A DNA stretch of 64,000 bases from Cladopsammia gracilis (Eukaryota; Cnidaria; Anthozoa; Scleractinia; Dendrophylliidae): contig JAJGOT010000029.1 of assembly GCA_022457155.1 (NCBI GenBank), positions 1,251,501 through 1,315,500 on the forward strand, read 5' to 3'. The position numbers were made by a program, and so were the translations under genes. Shown piece by piece: positions 54,266-64,000 of the stretch. Each line of letters starts with the position of its first letter. Position 1 is the first letter of the stretch. The notes below the pieces were generated by a model, which searched no databases, was not told where the DNA came from, and worked only from the letters and a program-made list of their open reading frames with translations.

Positions 54266-57200
54266 ATGAGTCGGCGAGGAGAGAGCACACAATCAGCCGG
54301 AGAATTTGACTTCCCAGACGCTGATCCTACGGAAAAAAGGGACCGAAAATTGACCCAGAAAGCCCTAGAGTATACAGTCGAGAATAAACGCAGAAAAGCG
54401 GAGAATTTAGAGAAAAAACTTTGGCTTGTAATTAGAGCCGTAGAGGCGTCAGACCTGAAATTCTGCACTAGCAACATGCTGCGTGAGCTGATGACCGCAA
54501 CACAGGAATTCGAGTTGATTGTACAAGAGTTAGCTAATCTCTATAGTCAAGACAAACATGGGGTCTTCGAGGGCGAAGCCCTTCTGGTATCAGAGAAAGC
54601 AAGTTTACAATATTCACTAGAGCTAATAAAGCTAATAAAGGATGCTAAGAAATCTGACAAATCGTCAGAAATATCCTCTGTGAAGTCTCGTAATTCGCAT
54701 CGCAGCGGTTCGTCGCGCGCGTCCACGTCCTCCAGCGTGATGAAAATGAAAGCTGCAGCAGAAGCGGCGGCAGCTAAAGAGCAGGCTGATTACGAGCGCT
54801 TAATAGCAGAAAGGGAGAACGATATGAAACAACGCGAAGCGGAGGAAGAGAGGCGCCGACAACAAGCACGCGCACAGCATGAGAGAGATGTTGCGATCAT
54901 GTCTGCCAATAAACGGGTCGCCGTAGCAAACGCGAGGCTCAAGGCAATCCAGGAGTCAATAGTCGAAGGGGAATTAGGTGTTTCTCTCAAACTCCCTGAC
55001 ATGGACATTACGGAATGCCAAGAGAGAACCTTAGCGTGGGTTCATTCCAGTTCCCCCATAAGTGACAATGACATGACGTCACCAAAAGTCACATACACCC
55101 TTGAGCACGACCACACCCCTAGGGATAGCCACAAGAGACAATACATCCCGGAGGATATACACACCCACAAGAGCCAATACACCCCTCAGGGCGGACACAC
55201 CCCTAGGGACAGATACACCTCTGAGAAGGGACACACCCCCAGAAAGGGACACGCCTCTGCTGAAATTCCTGAAAAGAGAGTTGATCACCCAAACGCGCAA
55301 CGAGAAGTCTTCCCAAACCAACATACCAGTGGTCTGGAACAGTTTACTCCCGCACCGCACACATTGAGCTACTCTCACCCCCCTAGATTCACTACCCCCA
55401 AAGAAGAGTTCTCAAGAATCTCCCTAGAAACGTTCGCTGCTTCTAACCAACAACTTGTAGCAACACTAGCGAAGCAGAGCCTTCCTAAATGCCACCCTGA
55501 CGTGTTTAAAGGAGATGTGGCTATGTTCCACTCGTGGAAAAGATCGTTCAAGGCGATGGTGAGAGATGCGGACATTGCTCCCGAGCAGGAACTTAACTAC
55601 CTAAGGAGTTTTACAAGCGGTAATCCTCAGGAACTAGTGGACAATTACAGGAAGAGACAGGGAGACAACCCTGCCACCACACTAGGTGATCTATGGGCGG
55701 AGTTAGAAAGGCGCTTCGGTAACTCAGCGGCACTCACGCAGGCCCTAATCGAACGGCTCTGCACTGCAGCTGGCTTCGGTGAAAAAGACAACGCTAAGCT
55801 ACAAAAACTAGCCGATTTGTGTGCGGATGTGGCCTGTCAAATGGCACACCTACCGGGTTTAGCCTGTCTGAATTACCCGATCGCAATACGCCCAATAGTA
55901 GAGAGGCTCCCAGCCTACTTACGGAGTAAATGGGAAAAAGAAATAGTGGACTATGCAGGAAATCACAACGATGCCTACCCCACGTTTCACGAATTCTCTG
56001 CGATGATCCAGAGCCAAGCAAGGAAGAAAAACCACCCAAATGTTTCTGCAGGAGTCATCACACCAAACAGCAACAGAGTAAGTCGCCATCGCGAGGAGAG
56101 CAAAGGAAGACCTTTCCCCGAACCTGAACCCGAACTCGGACGAGTACTTAGGACCGACACGACCCCGGACAGCGGTAGGGTCCCGGAGAAAGAAGTCACA
56201 AGGCCTCGTAGTGTAAAACATTGCATCTATCACAACAGTGCCGGTCACGAGATAACCGAATGCAAGGCCTTTAACGAGATGACAGTTGGAGAAAGAGAGG
56301 AATGGATCTTCGAAGAGAGGCTGTGTTTTCGCTGCCTCTCGCCAGATCATGTAGCCAGTGCATGCAAGGAGAGTATCAAGTGCAGTATCTGCGGAAGCGA
56401 GCGACACTCAGACCTCCTTCACTTGAGCAGAGAAGAGAAGAAGGAGAGAGTAGCCAAGGATAGAGAAACAATCGTAGAGAATCCAAAAAACGTAAACCCC
56501 AAATGCACATCAGTATGCAAAGGCAGTTCTGGTGGACTTTCATGCAGCAAGATCGTGCTAGTGGACATCTATTGGGAAGACCGTCCTGACGACGTTCATC
56601 GAGTGTACGCAATCATAGATGATCAAAGTAATGCATCGTTAATAACGACGAATTTAGCGGACAAGCTGGACGCTAAAGGTCCTGAGTGGAGGTATTACCT
56701 TTCAACTTGCGGTGGGGAAAAGGAAGTCAGATATGGACGTAGAGTCACAGGCCTGGTCGTAAGGTCAGTCCATGGGAGAACATCAAGACTACCCACCCTG
56801 ATAGAGTGTGATGGCGTTCCACAAGATAAGGGGGAAATACCAACTCCGGAGATCGCGATGCAGTATCCTCACCTCAGTAGCATTGCTGACGAGATCCCAC
56901 CCCTCGACAGCCAGGCGGAGGTCCAACTCCTAATTGGTAGAGATGCACCTGAACTCCTAAAAGTGAGAGCGTTCAAAAACGGCCCAAAAGGTGCACCGTG
57001 GGCTCAGAAGTTGGTGTTGGGATGGACCATTTCAGGCCAGGCATGCCTAGATCTTACAGACGGACCTATCCATGTCCGCGCGAGGAGGACCTGTGTCGTC
57101 CATGGAGCCTTCGCAGGGGCGAACACAGAGGCGGAATTCGAGATCATCCGATGCCCCAATAAACTCGAACTCAGAGAAAGTTATGATGAGCACGGTGAGG

Positions 57201-60200
57201 TAACCCCAACCAAAGAAGACGTGTACCGTACGACCAGTAGTGACAATGACGTAGGTCTATCAATTGAAGATCGAAGATTCATCGAGATTATGGAAAACGG
57301 CATCCATAAGAACGCACAAGGAAATTGGGAAATGCCTCTCCCGTTCCGTTCACACAATGTTTTCATGCCAAACAACCGGAGTTACGCGGTCAAACGTTTA
57401 AATGGCCTGCTGCAAACCCTGAAACGCAAACCTCAGATGGAGAAGGACTATGTTGACTTTATGGCAAAGGTCCTCGATAAAGGTCACGCAGTCCCGGTAC
57501 CCCCAGAAGAAATCTCGTCCCACGAAGATCCTGGACAAGTATGGTACCTCCCGCATTTCGGAGTATACCACCCGAAGAAGCCAGACCAAATTCGTGTGGT
57601 ATTCGATTCTTCAGCCGAGTATCAAGGTGTATCCCTCAATCGACAACTGCTGACAGGCCCCGACTTCATGAACAGCTTAGTCGGAGTATTAACCCGTTTC
57701 CGCCGCGAAGACATTGGAGCAATGTGCGATGTGGAGCAAATGTTCCATTCTTTTCACGTAGACCCAAAACACAGGAACTTTCTACGTTTCTTATGGTTCA
57801 AGGATAACGATCCTTCACAGCACATTATAGAGTATAGAATGACTGTCCACCTGTTCGGGAATGGACCAAGTCCCGCGGTAGCCACATATGGCCTGAGGAG
57901 AACAGTCGAAGACGGCGAGGAGTTCGGGCCTGGAGTAAAGGAGTTTGTAGAAAGAAACTTCTATGTGGACGACGGCCTGGTTTCGAAACCAACTGCAATA
58001 GAGACCATCAAGCTAGTTAGAGACACACAAGCTGCCCTCGCCACTGCAAACCTTAGACTTCATAAAGTAGTGTCGAACTCTGTGACAGTAATGGAAGCCC
58101 TTCCCACAGAAGATCTAGCTAAGGACATTCGCAGCTTAGACTTGCGCCACGACGAGCTACCAGCACAACGTTCTCTTGGTGTCTTTTGGGACCTGGAGAG
58201 AGATGTATTCACCTACAAGGTATCAATGCCTGACAGACCGTTCACCCGACGCGGAGTTCTGTCGTTAGTGAACTCAATCTACGACCCCCTGGGCCTAGCC
58301 GCACCGGTCTTGCTGGAAGGTAGATTACTGCTCCAAGAACTAGTCGCCATGGGCAAGAAGACAACTGCCACCGCACCTCTAGAATGGGACGACCCACTTC
58401 CAGAGAAACTTGCAAACAGATGGCAGTGTTGGAGGAATGCGCTCCCGGACTTGGAGAAAGCGTCTGTACAACGGTGTTATCATCCCGGAGAGTTCGGACC
58501 AGTTACAAGGGCCGAGATCCATGCGTTTTCAGACGCAAGTCAGCGAGCAATCGGAGCAGCCGTTTACCTCCGCCTATTCAATATCAGGGATGAAGTAGCT
58601 GCATCACTCGTGTTCGGTCAGGCGAAAGTAGCGCCAATCAATCCCGTCAGCATCCCGCGACTTGAACTTTGTGGAGCTGTATCAGCAGTCCAAGCTGTAG
58701 ACAAAATAGTGAAGGAGTTAGACATGGCAATATCGGAGGTGGTGTTCTATACTGATTCAAAGGTCGTCTTGGGTTACATCCGCAACGAGAGCAGAAGATT
58801 TCATATCTACGTAGCAAATCGCGTGGAGATCATACGCAAGAGCTCTACACCTGACCAGTGGAGGTACGTGGAGAGCTGCAACAATCCTGCTGACCTGGCT
58901 ACTCGCGGCTTACGGGCGAAAGACCTCACCGAATCAGATTGGCTTAACGGTCCCGAGTTTTTAAGAAACGTCGCAGTCGATGCTCCTATACTTGACGCAG
59001 ATCAAGTGAGCCTCAACGCAGACGATCCGGAGGTGCGAAAGGAGGTGAAGTCTCGTACGACTAGTGTTAAGCCACAGGAGTCCGGTGCACTGCGCGAAGA
59101 AGTTTCCAAGAGGTTTTCGTCCTGGCTGGCCTTCAGGCGCGCCATTGCTGTCCTTATAGCCAAGGTGAGGCTGTTCAAGCAGAGGAACACAGCAGACAAG
59201 GCATCACAGCATAAGTCTGAACAACGCCTATCCCCCGAAGTGCTCACTCAGGCTACCGATGTCATCATCAAGGCCGTCCAGCACGAAGCTTTCAAGGAAG
59301 AGTTAGACGCCATCGCGAGTGTTACCCCCCAAAACGGTGATGGCCGCGACGGTGTCAAAGAGAGAAAGAGGAAACTAAAGAAGTCCCATTTCTACCGGCT
59401 AGACCCCTACGTCGACGATGCCGGAATAATGAGAGTCGGCGGTCGCCTTCGCCGGTCTAACCTAAGTTTGAAAGAGAAGCATCCAATACTTCTACCAAAG
59501 GAGCACCACGTATCGAAGCTGCTGTTAAGCCATTATCACGAAGCAGTGCATCACCAAGGACGCCAAATCACCCACGGAGCCCTGCGGAACGCTGGATATT
59601 GGCTCGTAGGCGGTCATGCAGCCGTAGCAAGGCTGATTGGTTTGTGTGTGACATGCAGGAAGCTACGAGGTTCCATGCTAGAACAGCAGATGGCAGACCT
59701 GCCGCCAGACAGAACAGAGGTTGGACCCCCTTTCACAAACGTAGGGTTTGATGTGTTCGGACCATGGACGGTGCAGACTAGGAGGACAAGAGGAGGAGTG
59801 GCGAACGCAAAGCGCTGGGGATTAGTCTTTACGTGCTTGGCCAGTAGAGCAATCCATATCGAGCTCTTAGAGACAATGGACGCCAGTTCATTTCTGTGTG
59901 CCCTGAGGCGCTTCTTCGCTATACGAGGACCTGCCTTGCACTTGAGATGTGACCGAGGCACCAACTTCGTTGGTGCGAAGACCGAGATAGACGAAGCCCT
60001 AGCGGAGATGGATAAGGAGTCGGTGGCAAAGTATCTATCGGAGCAAGGTTGTGAGTGGCTATTTAACCCGCCCCACGCATCCCACTATGGTGGCGTTTGG
60101 GAACGACAGATAGGCACCATCCGGCGCATCTTAGATGCCATGCTGTTGGAGTTAGGAACGCGGCAGCTAACCCACGAGCTGCTGACTACCTTGATGACAG

Positions 60201-60688
60201 AAGTTGCGGCGATAGTCAATGCCCGTCCGATCACAGCCTTACCATCGGATATCGACGAACCTCTACCGTTGACACCGGCAATGTTGCTGACGCAGAAGAC
60301 ACGTCCACTTGGTCCTCTCCCGGGCAACTTCACAGCGCAGGACGTCTATGCCCAACGAAGATGGAGACAGGTTCAGTTCCTGGCGGATCAGTTTTGGACC
60401 AGATGGAGACGGGAATATATCCAAAATCTACAAGCGAGGACGAAGTGGAACCGCGAGCGTCGGAATTTAGCTGTCGGAGACATCGTCATGATGAAAAACG
60501 AGCAAGCCCACCGAAACAACTGGCCCCTGGGCAGAGTGGTCGACGCAGTCAAGAGTGAAGACGGAAGGGTGAGGAAGACGACGGTGCTGACCTTCAGAGA
60601 CGGGCAGAAGAAGACATACGAACGACCAATCAGTGCTCTCGTACTATTGGTCCCTTCTGCTGATGTTCCTGTTCACAAAGATAATTAA
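54266..60688 (+). CDS. BEL/Pao retrotransposon gag-pol polyprotein
   Basis: A single intact frame of 2,140 residues. An acidic coiled coil lies around 165-220. A linker of repeated HTPRD/YTP motifs spans 280-335. A DUF1759-type gag core starts near 410. Zinc knuckles follow: CIYH...C near 653 and CFRCLSPDHVASAC at 687. The aspartic protease active site is IIDDQSNAS (785). The reverse transcriptase has CDVEQMF and YVDD (1233). RNase H has FSDAS (1423) and YTDSK. An HHCC integrase zinc domain starts near 1756. The integrase triad is Asp1829, Asp1896 and Glu1946, all present. A DUF5641 tail starts near 2038. All catalytic motifs look preserved. The element would make a cytoplasmic particle and insert a DNA copy in the nucleus. 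Gag and pol share one frame, with no visible frameshift. The start Met follows an upstream leader of 94 bp. Confidence 0.95.
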   Translation: MSRRGESTQSAGEFDFPDADPTEKRDRKLTQKALEYTVENKRRKAENLEKKLWLVIRAVEASDLKFCTSNMLRELMTATQEFELIVQELANLYSQDKHGVFEGEALLVSEKASLQYSLELIKLIKDAKKSDKSSEISSVKSRNSHRSGSSRASTSSSVMKMKAAAEAAAAKEQADYERLIAERENDMKQREAEEERRRQQARAQHERDVAIMSANKRVAVANARLKAIQESIVEGELGVSLKLPDMDITECQERTLAWVHSSSPISDNDMTSPKVTYTLEHDHTPRDSHKRQYIPEDIHTHKSQYTPQGGHTPRDRYTSEKGHTPRKGHASAEIPEKRVDHPNAQREVFPNQHTSGLEQFTPAPHTLSYSHPPRFTTPKEEFSRISLETFAASNQQLVATLAKQSLPKCHPDVFKGDVAMFHSWKRSFKAMVRDADIAPEQELNYLRSFTSGNPQELVDNYRKRQGDNPATTLGDLWAELERRFGNSAALTQALIERLCTAAGFGEKDNAKLQKLADLCADVACQMAHLPGLACLNYPIAIRPIVERLPAYLRSKWEKEIVDYAGNHNDAYPTFHEFSAMIQSQARKKNHPNVSAGVITPNSNRVSRHREESKGRPFPEPEPELGRVLRTDTTPDSGRVPEKEVTRPRSVKHCIYHNSAGHEITECKAFNEMTVGEREEWIFEERLCFRCLSPDHVASACKESIKCSICGSERHSDLLHLSREEKKERVAKDRETIVENPKNVNPKCTSVCKGSSGGLSCSKIVLVDIYWEDRPDDVHRVYAIIDDQSNASLITTNLADKLDAKGPEWRYYLSTCGGEKEVRYGRRVTGLVVRSVHGRTSRLPTLIECDGVPQDKGEIPTPEIAMQYPHLSSIADEIPPLDSQAEVQLLIGRDAPELLKVRAFKNGPKGAPWAQKLVLGWTISGQACLDLTDGPIHVRARRTCVVHGAFAGANTEAEFEIIRCPNKLELRESYDEHGEVTPTKEDVYRTTSSDNDVGLSIEDRRFIEIMENGIHKNAQGNWEMPLPFRSHNVFMPNNRSYAVKRLNGLLQTLKRKPQMEKDYVDFMAKVLDKGHAVPVPPEEISSHEDPGQVWYLPHFGVYHPKKPDQIRVVFDSSAEYQGVSLNRQLLTGPDFMNSLVGVLTRFRREDIGAMCDVEQMFHSFHVDPKHRNFLRFLWFKDNDPSQHIIEYRMTVHLFGNGPSPAVATYGLRRTVEDGEEFGPGVKEFVERNFYVDDGLVSKPTAIETIKLVRDTQAALATANLRLHKVVSNSVTVMEALPTEDLAKDIRSLDLRHDELPAQRSLGVFWDLERDVFTYKVSMPDRPFTRRGVLSLVNSIYDPLGLAAPVLLEGRLLLQELVAMGKKTTATAPLEWDDPLPEKLANRWQCWRNALPDLEKASVQRCYHPGEFGPVTRAEIHAFSDASQRAIGAAVYLRLFNIRDEVAASLVFGQAKVAPINPVSIPRLELCGAVSAVQAVDKIVKELDMAISEVVFYTDSKVVLGYIRNESRRFHIYVANRVEIIRKSSTPDQWRYVESCNNPADLATRGLRAKDLTESDWLNGPEFLRNVAVDAPILDADQVSLNADDPEVRKEVKSRTTSVKPQESGALREEVSKRFSSWLAFRRAIAVLIAKVRLFKQRNTADKASQHKSEQRLSPEVLTQATDVIIKAVQHEAFKEELDAIASVTPQNGDGRDGVKERKRKLKKSHFYRLDPYVDDAGIMRVGGRLRRSNLSLKEKHPILLPKEHHVSKLLLSHYHEAVHHQGRQITHGALRNAGYWLVGGHAAVARLIGLCVTCRKLRGSMLEQQMADLPPDRTEVGPPFTNVGFDVFGPWTVQTRRTRGGVANAKRWGLVFTCLASRAIHIELLETMDASSFLCALRRFFAIRGPALHLRCDRGTNFVGAKTEIDEALAEMDKESVAKYLSEQGCEWLFNPPHASHYGGVWERQIGTIRRILDAMLLELGTRQLTHELLTTLMTEVAAIVNARPITALPSDIDEPLPLTPAMLLTQKTRPLGPLPGNFTAQDVYAQRRWRQVQFLADQFWTRWRREYIQNLQARTKWNRERRNLAVGDIVMMKNEQAHRNNWPLGRVVDAVKSEDGRVRKTTVLTFRDGQKKTYERPISALVLLVPSADVPVHKDN

Positions 60689-60743
60689 GATTACAGATAG
60701 GAGTCGGTGACTGTAGTCGAAGCAAGGATCCACGGGGATCCTT

Positions 60744-60753
60744 GGGCGAGGAG
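60744..60753 (+). promoter_or_regulatory. Polypurine tract of the BEL/Pao element
   Basis: GGGCGAGGAG lies directly before the TGTCACGCG start of the 3' LTR, the expected place for the plus-strand primer. It fixes the LTR start independently. Confidence 0.75.
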
Positions 60754-61174
60754 TGTCACGCGAGTCACGCTTATTACCGGACATGTCTACTTAATTAGTT
60801 AATTAGTTACTTAATCGTCATGTGATTTAGGCTTACGCCCCATTGTCGTGTTTGTCGGAAAATACTCTCGGAGAACAGGAGTTTACTGTACTTTAGCGTT
60901 GAACATATTCTATCGTTATTCCGCGAAAGTCAACCATTCACTAAGCAGACATTGTAGAGCTTGGAGAAGGACAGCGTAAGTTCTTATTTTGATTGATTTT
61001 CCCGTAGATTTCGCCATATTTTAAGTATATTTTCAATCATTGTAATTGTAGTTTTTCCACCACGTGCTATGAAAGAGACTTTAAATAAAGATCAGAGTAA
61101 CTGTGAGAATCGTGGCACCTGGTTGTAACGGCGTTTACCTGGCTCGCAATTCATCAAGGTTGGGGAACGCGACA
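60754..61174 (+). repeat. 3' LTR of BEL/Pao element
   Basis: 421 bp from TGTCACGCG to CGCGACA, with imperfectly inverted ends as in LTR elements. AATAAA lies at 61,084. An AATAC/AATGC microsatellite follows, matching the tract upstream of the 5' LTR. Confidence 0.92.
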
Positions 61175-61720
61175 CAATGCAATGCAATACAATACAATAC
61201 AATAACTTATTTAAGCATGGTAAAAAGAATCATCAGGCATAAGAAAAATAAATAATAAACTACTGACTAATGCTAATATCAAACAATATAAAATCTAGTT
61301 AAAAACAATACAAATAAAACTCTAATTCAGTTAATTCATAAAAAAAATGCCTGCTTTCCATGAATGCCGTGCAATACAAGGATTATCGTTCATTCTTGAT
61401 GTTAACTTGGATCCGGCGGTTCTTGGCCGATCCGTCTCCATGCGTCTCTATTGAAAATATTCTCGGTCCACCGGATTCCAAATATCTGTCGCAAGCATTT
61501 GTTGATGAAGACTTGATCTGTTTCACGAGGGCGGTAGTCTCTCTCCATGTTTCAGAGTCGTAAGGGAGAACGGATCTAACGTTGGAGTTTAATATCCGTA
61601 TCTTGGTTTTAGTGCGAATGGATTTGCAACTCCAGACCGGGCGGAACATCGCGAAAGCTTGTTGTGCCTTCTTCCTTCTAGATTTTGTCTTCTTCTTTAC
61701 CACTCCGGTATAAATCTGGT
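61175..61720 (-). pseudogene. LINE 3' fragment, decayed
   Basis: On the minus strand the frame from 61,703 encodes KAQQAFAMFRPVWSCKSIRT, then KTKIRILNSNVRSVLPYDSE and TWRETT. This is the well-known C-terminal region of LINE reverse-transcriptase proteins (usual form: LYGSETW). Further on, pieces of the expected sequence alternate between frames, so frameshifts are present. The AATAC tract at 61,175-61,205 may be its 3' tail, into which the BEL element inserted. Confidence 0.75.
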
Positions 61721-61899
61721 AGAATTGTTGGTAATTTAAACAGCACTGATATTGCGCAAAATACTCCCATCTTTTTATTGAAATTAATGATTAGGATAAG
61801 AGGTCTCCACAGTTATACGCCCTTGTTTTGCCATAAACCTCGATGCAGCTAACACGTACACCACTCTATTACATTCATGTATAAGGGGGTTTTGTGGTT

Positions 61900-62264
61900 A
61901 TTACTCATGCGCGTAGCGGCATGAGGTAAGGTTTCGGCTCCGTTTTTCTTGTTATTTTTATTATTATTATTATTATTTTTATTTTTTGTGTCACGATTTT
62001 GCATGCAAATTTATGCACGCATATTTTAAATTGTACACTTCCGGTTCATAGCTTTTCCACTACACTTCCTGTTTAGTGACTTCCGGCTACTCTCACTTCC
62101 GGTAAAAGAGCGTTACTCAAGTGCCACGACAGCGTCTCCTACAACCCTACTTACATTAGCAATGTTCATGTTTGGTATATATAAGTCTTAGAAGAATCAT
62201 TCCCTTCATTGTGGTACAGCCTACTTACGCATGCGCATGAGTATAGGCTGCTAGGAGCCTCTTG
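61900..62264 (-). mobile_element. ACTCATGCGC-type element, copy III (shortest)
   Basis: About 365 bp with ACTCATGCGC near 61,903 and GCGCATGAGT near 62,232. Internal blocks AGCGTCTCCTACAACCCTAC and GTGACTTCCGG match copy II in inverse. The AT-rich end carries ATT triplet repeats. No coding frame. It serves as the reference for reading insertions in copies I and II. Confidence 0.68.
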
Positions 62265-62309
62265 TTTGGGAAAAGAAACGGCGGTGCTGCGAAGGTGGGA
62301 GAGTAAAAC

Positions 62310-62975
62310 ATGAAAATTTAGTTTCATCAACTGAGTTGATATAAACTGGAGCTGACGTTTCGAGCGAGGGGTTAACGCTAGACTTGCCACAAGTCCCTTC
62401 CAATACTCACTTTCGCTTCGCCCGGGGTTGTGGGGGGGGGGGGGGGGGGGGGGGTTACTCAACAAAGTTTTGTACGGGAATGCTCCGCCCCGAGGTCCAA
62501 ACCCTTACCCTTTCATATACCGTTTTTGACAGAAAAGGTACCCCTTTCATGTAGCCTTTACGTGCGTCTGTTTGATATATTTTGAAAGCCGCTTTTTATA
62601 ATACTTAAATCACAGTTTTCCCTACGTTTTTTACACTTCAACTCGTGTTTTCGCTACCCTTTCCTATTCTTCGTGAAATCCCTACCCTTTCATATACTTC
62701 AACTCGTGAAATCCCGACCCTTTCATATACCTCCAGCCTCAAAAAGGTACCCCTTTCGGGCGGAGCATCCCCATATAGCCCATTATAGGGAGTACCCCCC
62801 GGGTTGGAAGGGACGTCCTTCCGCGCGCAAATTTATCGAATAAAACTCGACTAAAAAAGCGAAGGTCGACTTGTGGCAAGTCTGTCTAGGTTAACGCTGA
62901 AAACGTCAGGTTTTTCAATCTTTGTACGAGGGCCAATTTTCCTTGTCAACTCAGTTGATAAATCCAAATTTTCAT
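62310..62975. mobile_element. Inverted-repeat element with nested insertion
   Basis: ATGAAAATTTAGTTTCATCA followed by ACTGAGTTGAT at the left is matched by its imperfect inverse at the right. Further inward GACTTGCCACAAGTC and GACTTGTGGCAAGTC pair. The middle (62,420-62,808) is a copy of the GGGGGTA-ended element. Confidence 0.65.
62420..62808. mobile_element. GGGGGTA-ended repetitive element, nested copy
   Basis: Starts with CCCGGGG and a G-run of about 24, then TGCTCCGCCCCGAGGTCCAA. It ends GGCGGAGCATCCCCATATAG and GGGAGTACCCCCCGGG. It lies inside the element at 62,310-62,975. Confidence 0.7.
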
Positions 62976-63146
62976 ATTACAGACATGTAGTTTACTTTGT
63001 CCTAATAAGAACAAAACTCCATAAACTCTATAATACGGACATCTCTGTAATCTGAACACTTAGGTCCCTTTGGTGACCGTATTTGACTGCATTTTCATAA
63101 ATATTGAGCTGTTATTGCTGGTCAAGAGAGTATTGGACTTTGAGTA

Positions 63147-63259
63147 GGAGATCCTGCGAGCGCTCGCGAAAATCGCCTTCAACGAGGAGACCGTGGGCGA
63201 CGCCTTTTGTACGAATCTCCTCGTGGGTGGCGATTTTCGCGAGCGCTCGCATGATCGCC
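63147..63259. repeat. Palindrome with GCGAGCGCTCGCGAAAATCG arms
   Basis: The arms at about 63,153-63,185 and 63,213-63,250 are inverse copies, with GAGGAG/CTCCTC near the centre. GGGACTACTGGTAGT near 63,279 resembles the end of the palindrome at 11,877-12,049, so both may belong to one family. Confidence 0.6.
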
Positions 63260-63432
63260 TGCTTGACTGAGAGTAATAAGGGACTACTGGTAGTTCAGGA
63301 TTGCACAGGTTTTTTTCTTGGCATATTCTATAGATAGTGTTCAAATCATCCCCACTTACCTTTGTGTGAAAAGAGCTTTTCAACATGAAAAATTAAAATA
63401 AAAAATTAAAATAAAAATTTAAAATTAAAATT

Positions 63433-63703
63433 AAATACCTATCAAATATTTTATGATGTTATTGTAGAAAATAAGCCGTCTAATCTTACTATACCTTTTG
63501 TATCTGAGAAACATATTTACGCCACTCGAAGTACAGCCTTACAACATCTAAATCCTAGTTCCTTCAGAATAAACATAAGAAAATTTTGTCCAACAGTTAT
63601 TGGATGCTATTACTGGAATGATATCCCAATGTCCATACGCAAAAAGCAAACTAAACAACAATTTAGAAGAGCACTTTACCAATATTATTTTGCTCAGTAT
63701 TAA
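63433..63703 (+). pseudogene. LINE ORF2 C-terminal fragment
   Basis: A frame of about 90 codons includes KHIYATRSTALQHLNPSSFR, then CYYWNDIPMSIRKKQTKQQF, then RRALYQYYFAQY, and ends at TAA (63,701-63,703). This is the usual end of CR1/L2-type LINE proteins (xxWNxLPxxIR...FK). No upstream part: the fragment starts in an AAATT-rich tract. It lacks an initiating Met, so it is a 5'-truncated insertion. The AT-rich 3' tail with AATAAATAAATAAA ends near 63,900. Confidence 0.72.
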
Positions 63704-64000
63704 TCACCGTATTAATCTAATGTTTCTATTCCTTTCTTAGTAGTGTATTCTCTTTTTTCTTAAAAAAAATGTAATTAAGTTATAAGGCATTAATTAGTTT
63801 ACCTAGATCTTGCCCTTCTCCGTTTTGTTTTTTTTTTTTCTATCTTGATAACTTCAGAAAATGTTTGTAATAACAATAAATGGTGTAAATAAATAAATAA
63901 AATTAAAAACAACAGAAACCGTATGTCTGATAACAGGTGCCTTCAAAGGCAAATTGTCATTGATCACAAAGCAAACCAACACACGTTCGCAATAAATGTT
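63704..64000. other. LINE 3' UTR and window edge
   Basis: AT-rich 3' tail of the LINE fragment to about 63,900, then 100 bp with nothing recognised. Confidence 0.5.

Noticed and set aside
54790..60333. Many 60-160-codon frames inside the BEL/Pao region on both strands
   Set aside because: Shadows of the single 2,140-codon gag-pol frame, which carries all recognisable motifs.

Overview
This is a eukaryotic, animal-type window of AT-rich DNA. It holds few genes and very many short nested repeats. The single-exon rhodopsin-class receptor, the C2H2 zinc-finger genes, the BEL/Pao retrotransposon and the palindromic MITE-like elements resemble what I know of anthozoan cnidarian genomes, most likely a stony coral. 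That assignment rests on recognition and was not tested by a search.

Layout. Positions 1-9,480 hold one convincing gene, a 323-residue class A GPCR (3369-4340, +). Around it lie two hammerhead-ribozyme-like motifs and two inverted-repeat elements. Positions 9,480-53,330 are dominated by a tandem segmental duplication. Four units (A about 9,480-20,859; B 20,860-33,058; C 33,059-43,927; D 43,928-53,330) carry the same anchor sequences in the same order. Each unit centres on one minus-strand C2H2 zinc-finger gene: ZNF-A 12441-13748, ZNF-B 23966-25264, ZNF-C 40637-41209 (a broken pseudogene) and ZNF-D 47799-49109. The units differ mainly by insertions (palindromic MITEs, Mutator-like elements with 9-bp target duplications, a TTAA-flanked element, a tRNA-derived SINE, a LINE fragment) and by a 49-bp minisatellite. 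That minisatellite has about 23 copies in B, one in C and two in D.

Positions 53,330-61,174 carry a young BEL/Pao LTR retrotransposon with a single intact 2,140-codon gag-pol frame. Its LTRs differ at about 4 of 375 positions, but the 5' LTR lacks its first 46 bp. It sits in an AATAC microsatellite. Positions 61,175-64,000 contain decayed LINE 3' ends and more nested inverted-repeat elements.

Taken together, the window looks like a birth-and-death cluster of zinc-finger genes in a transposon-rich region. The fingers share an unusual Cys (rather than Leu) at helix position 4, and their predicted DNA-contact residues vary between paralogues. Because paralogous units are present, several insertions can be read directly against an empty site. 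No rRNA, convincing functional tRNA, CRISPR or bacterial-type operon is present.
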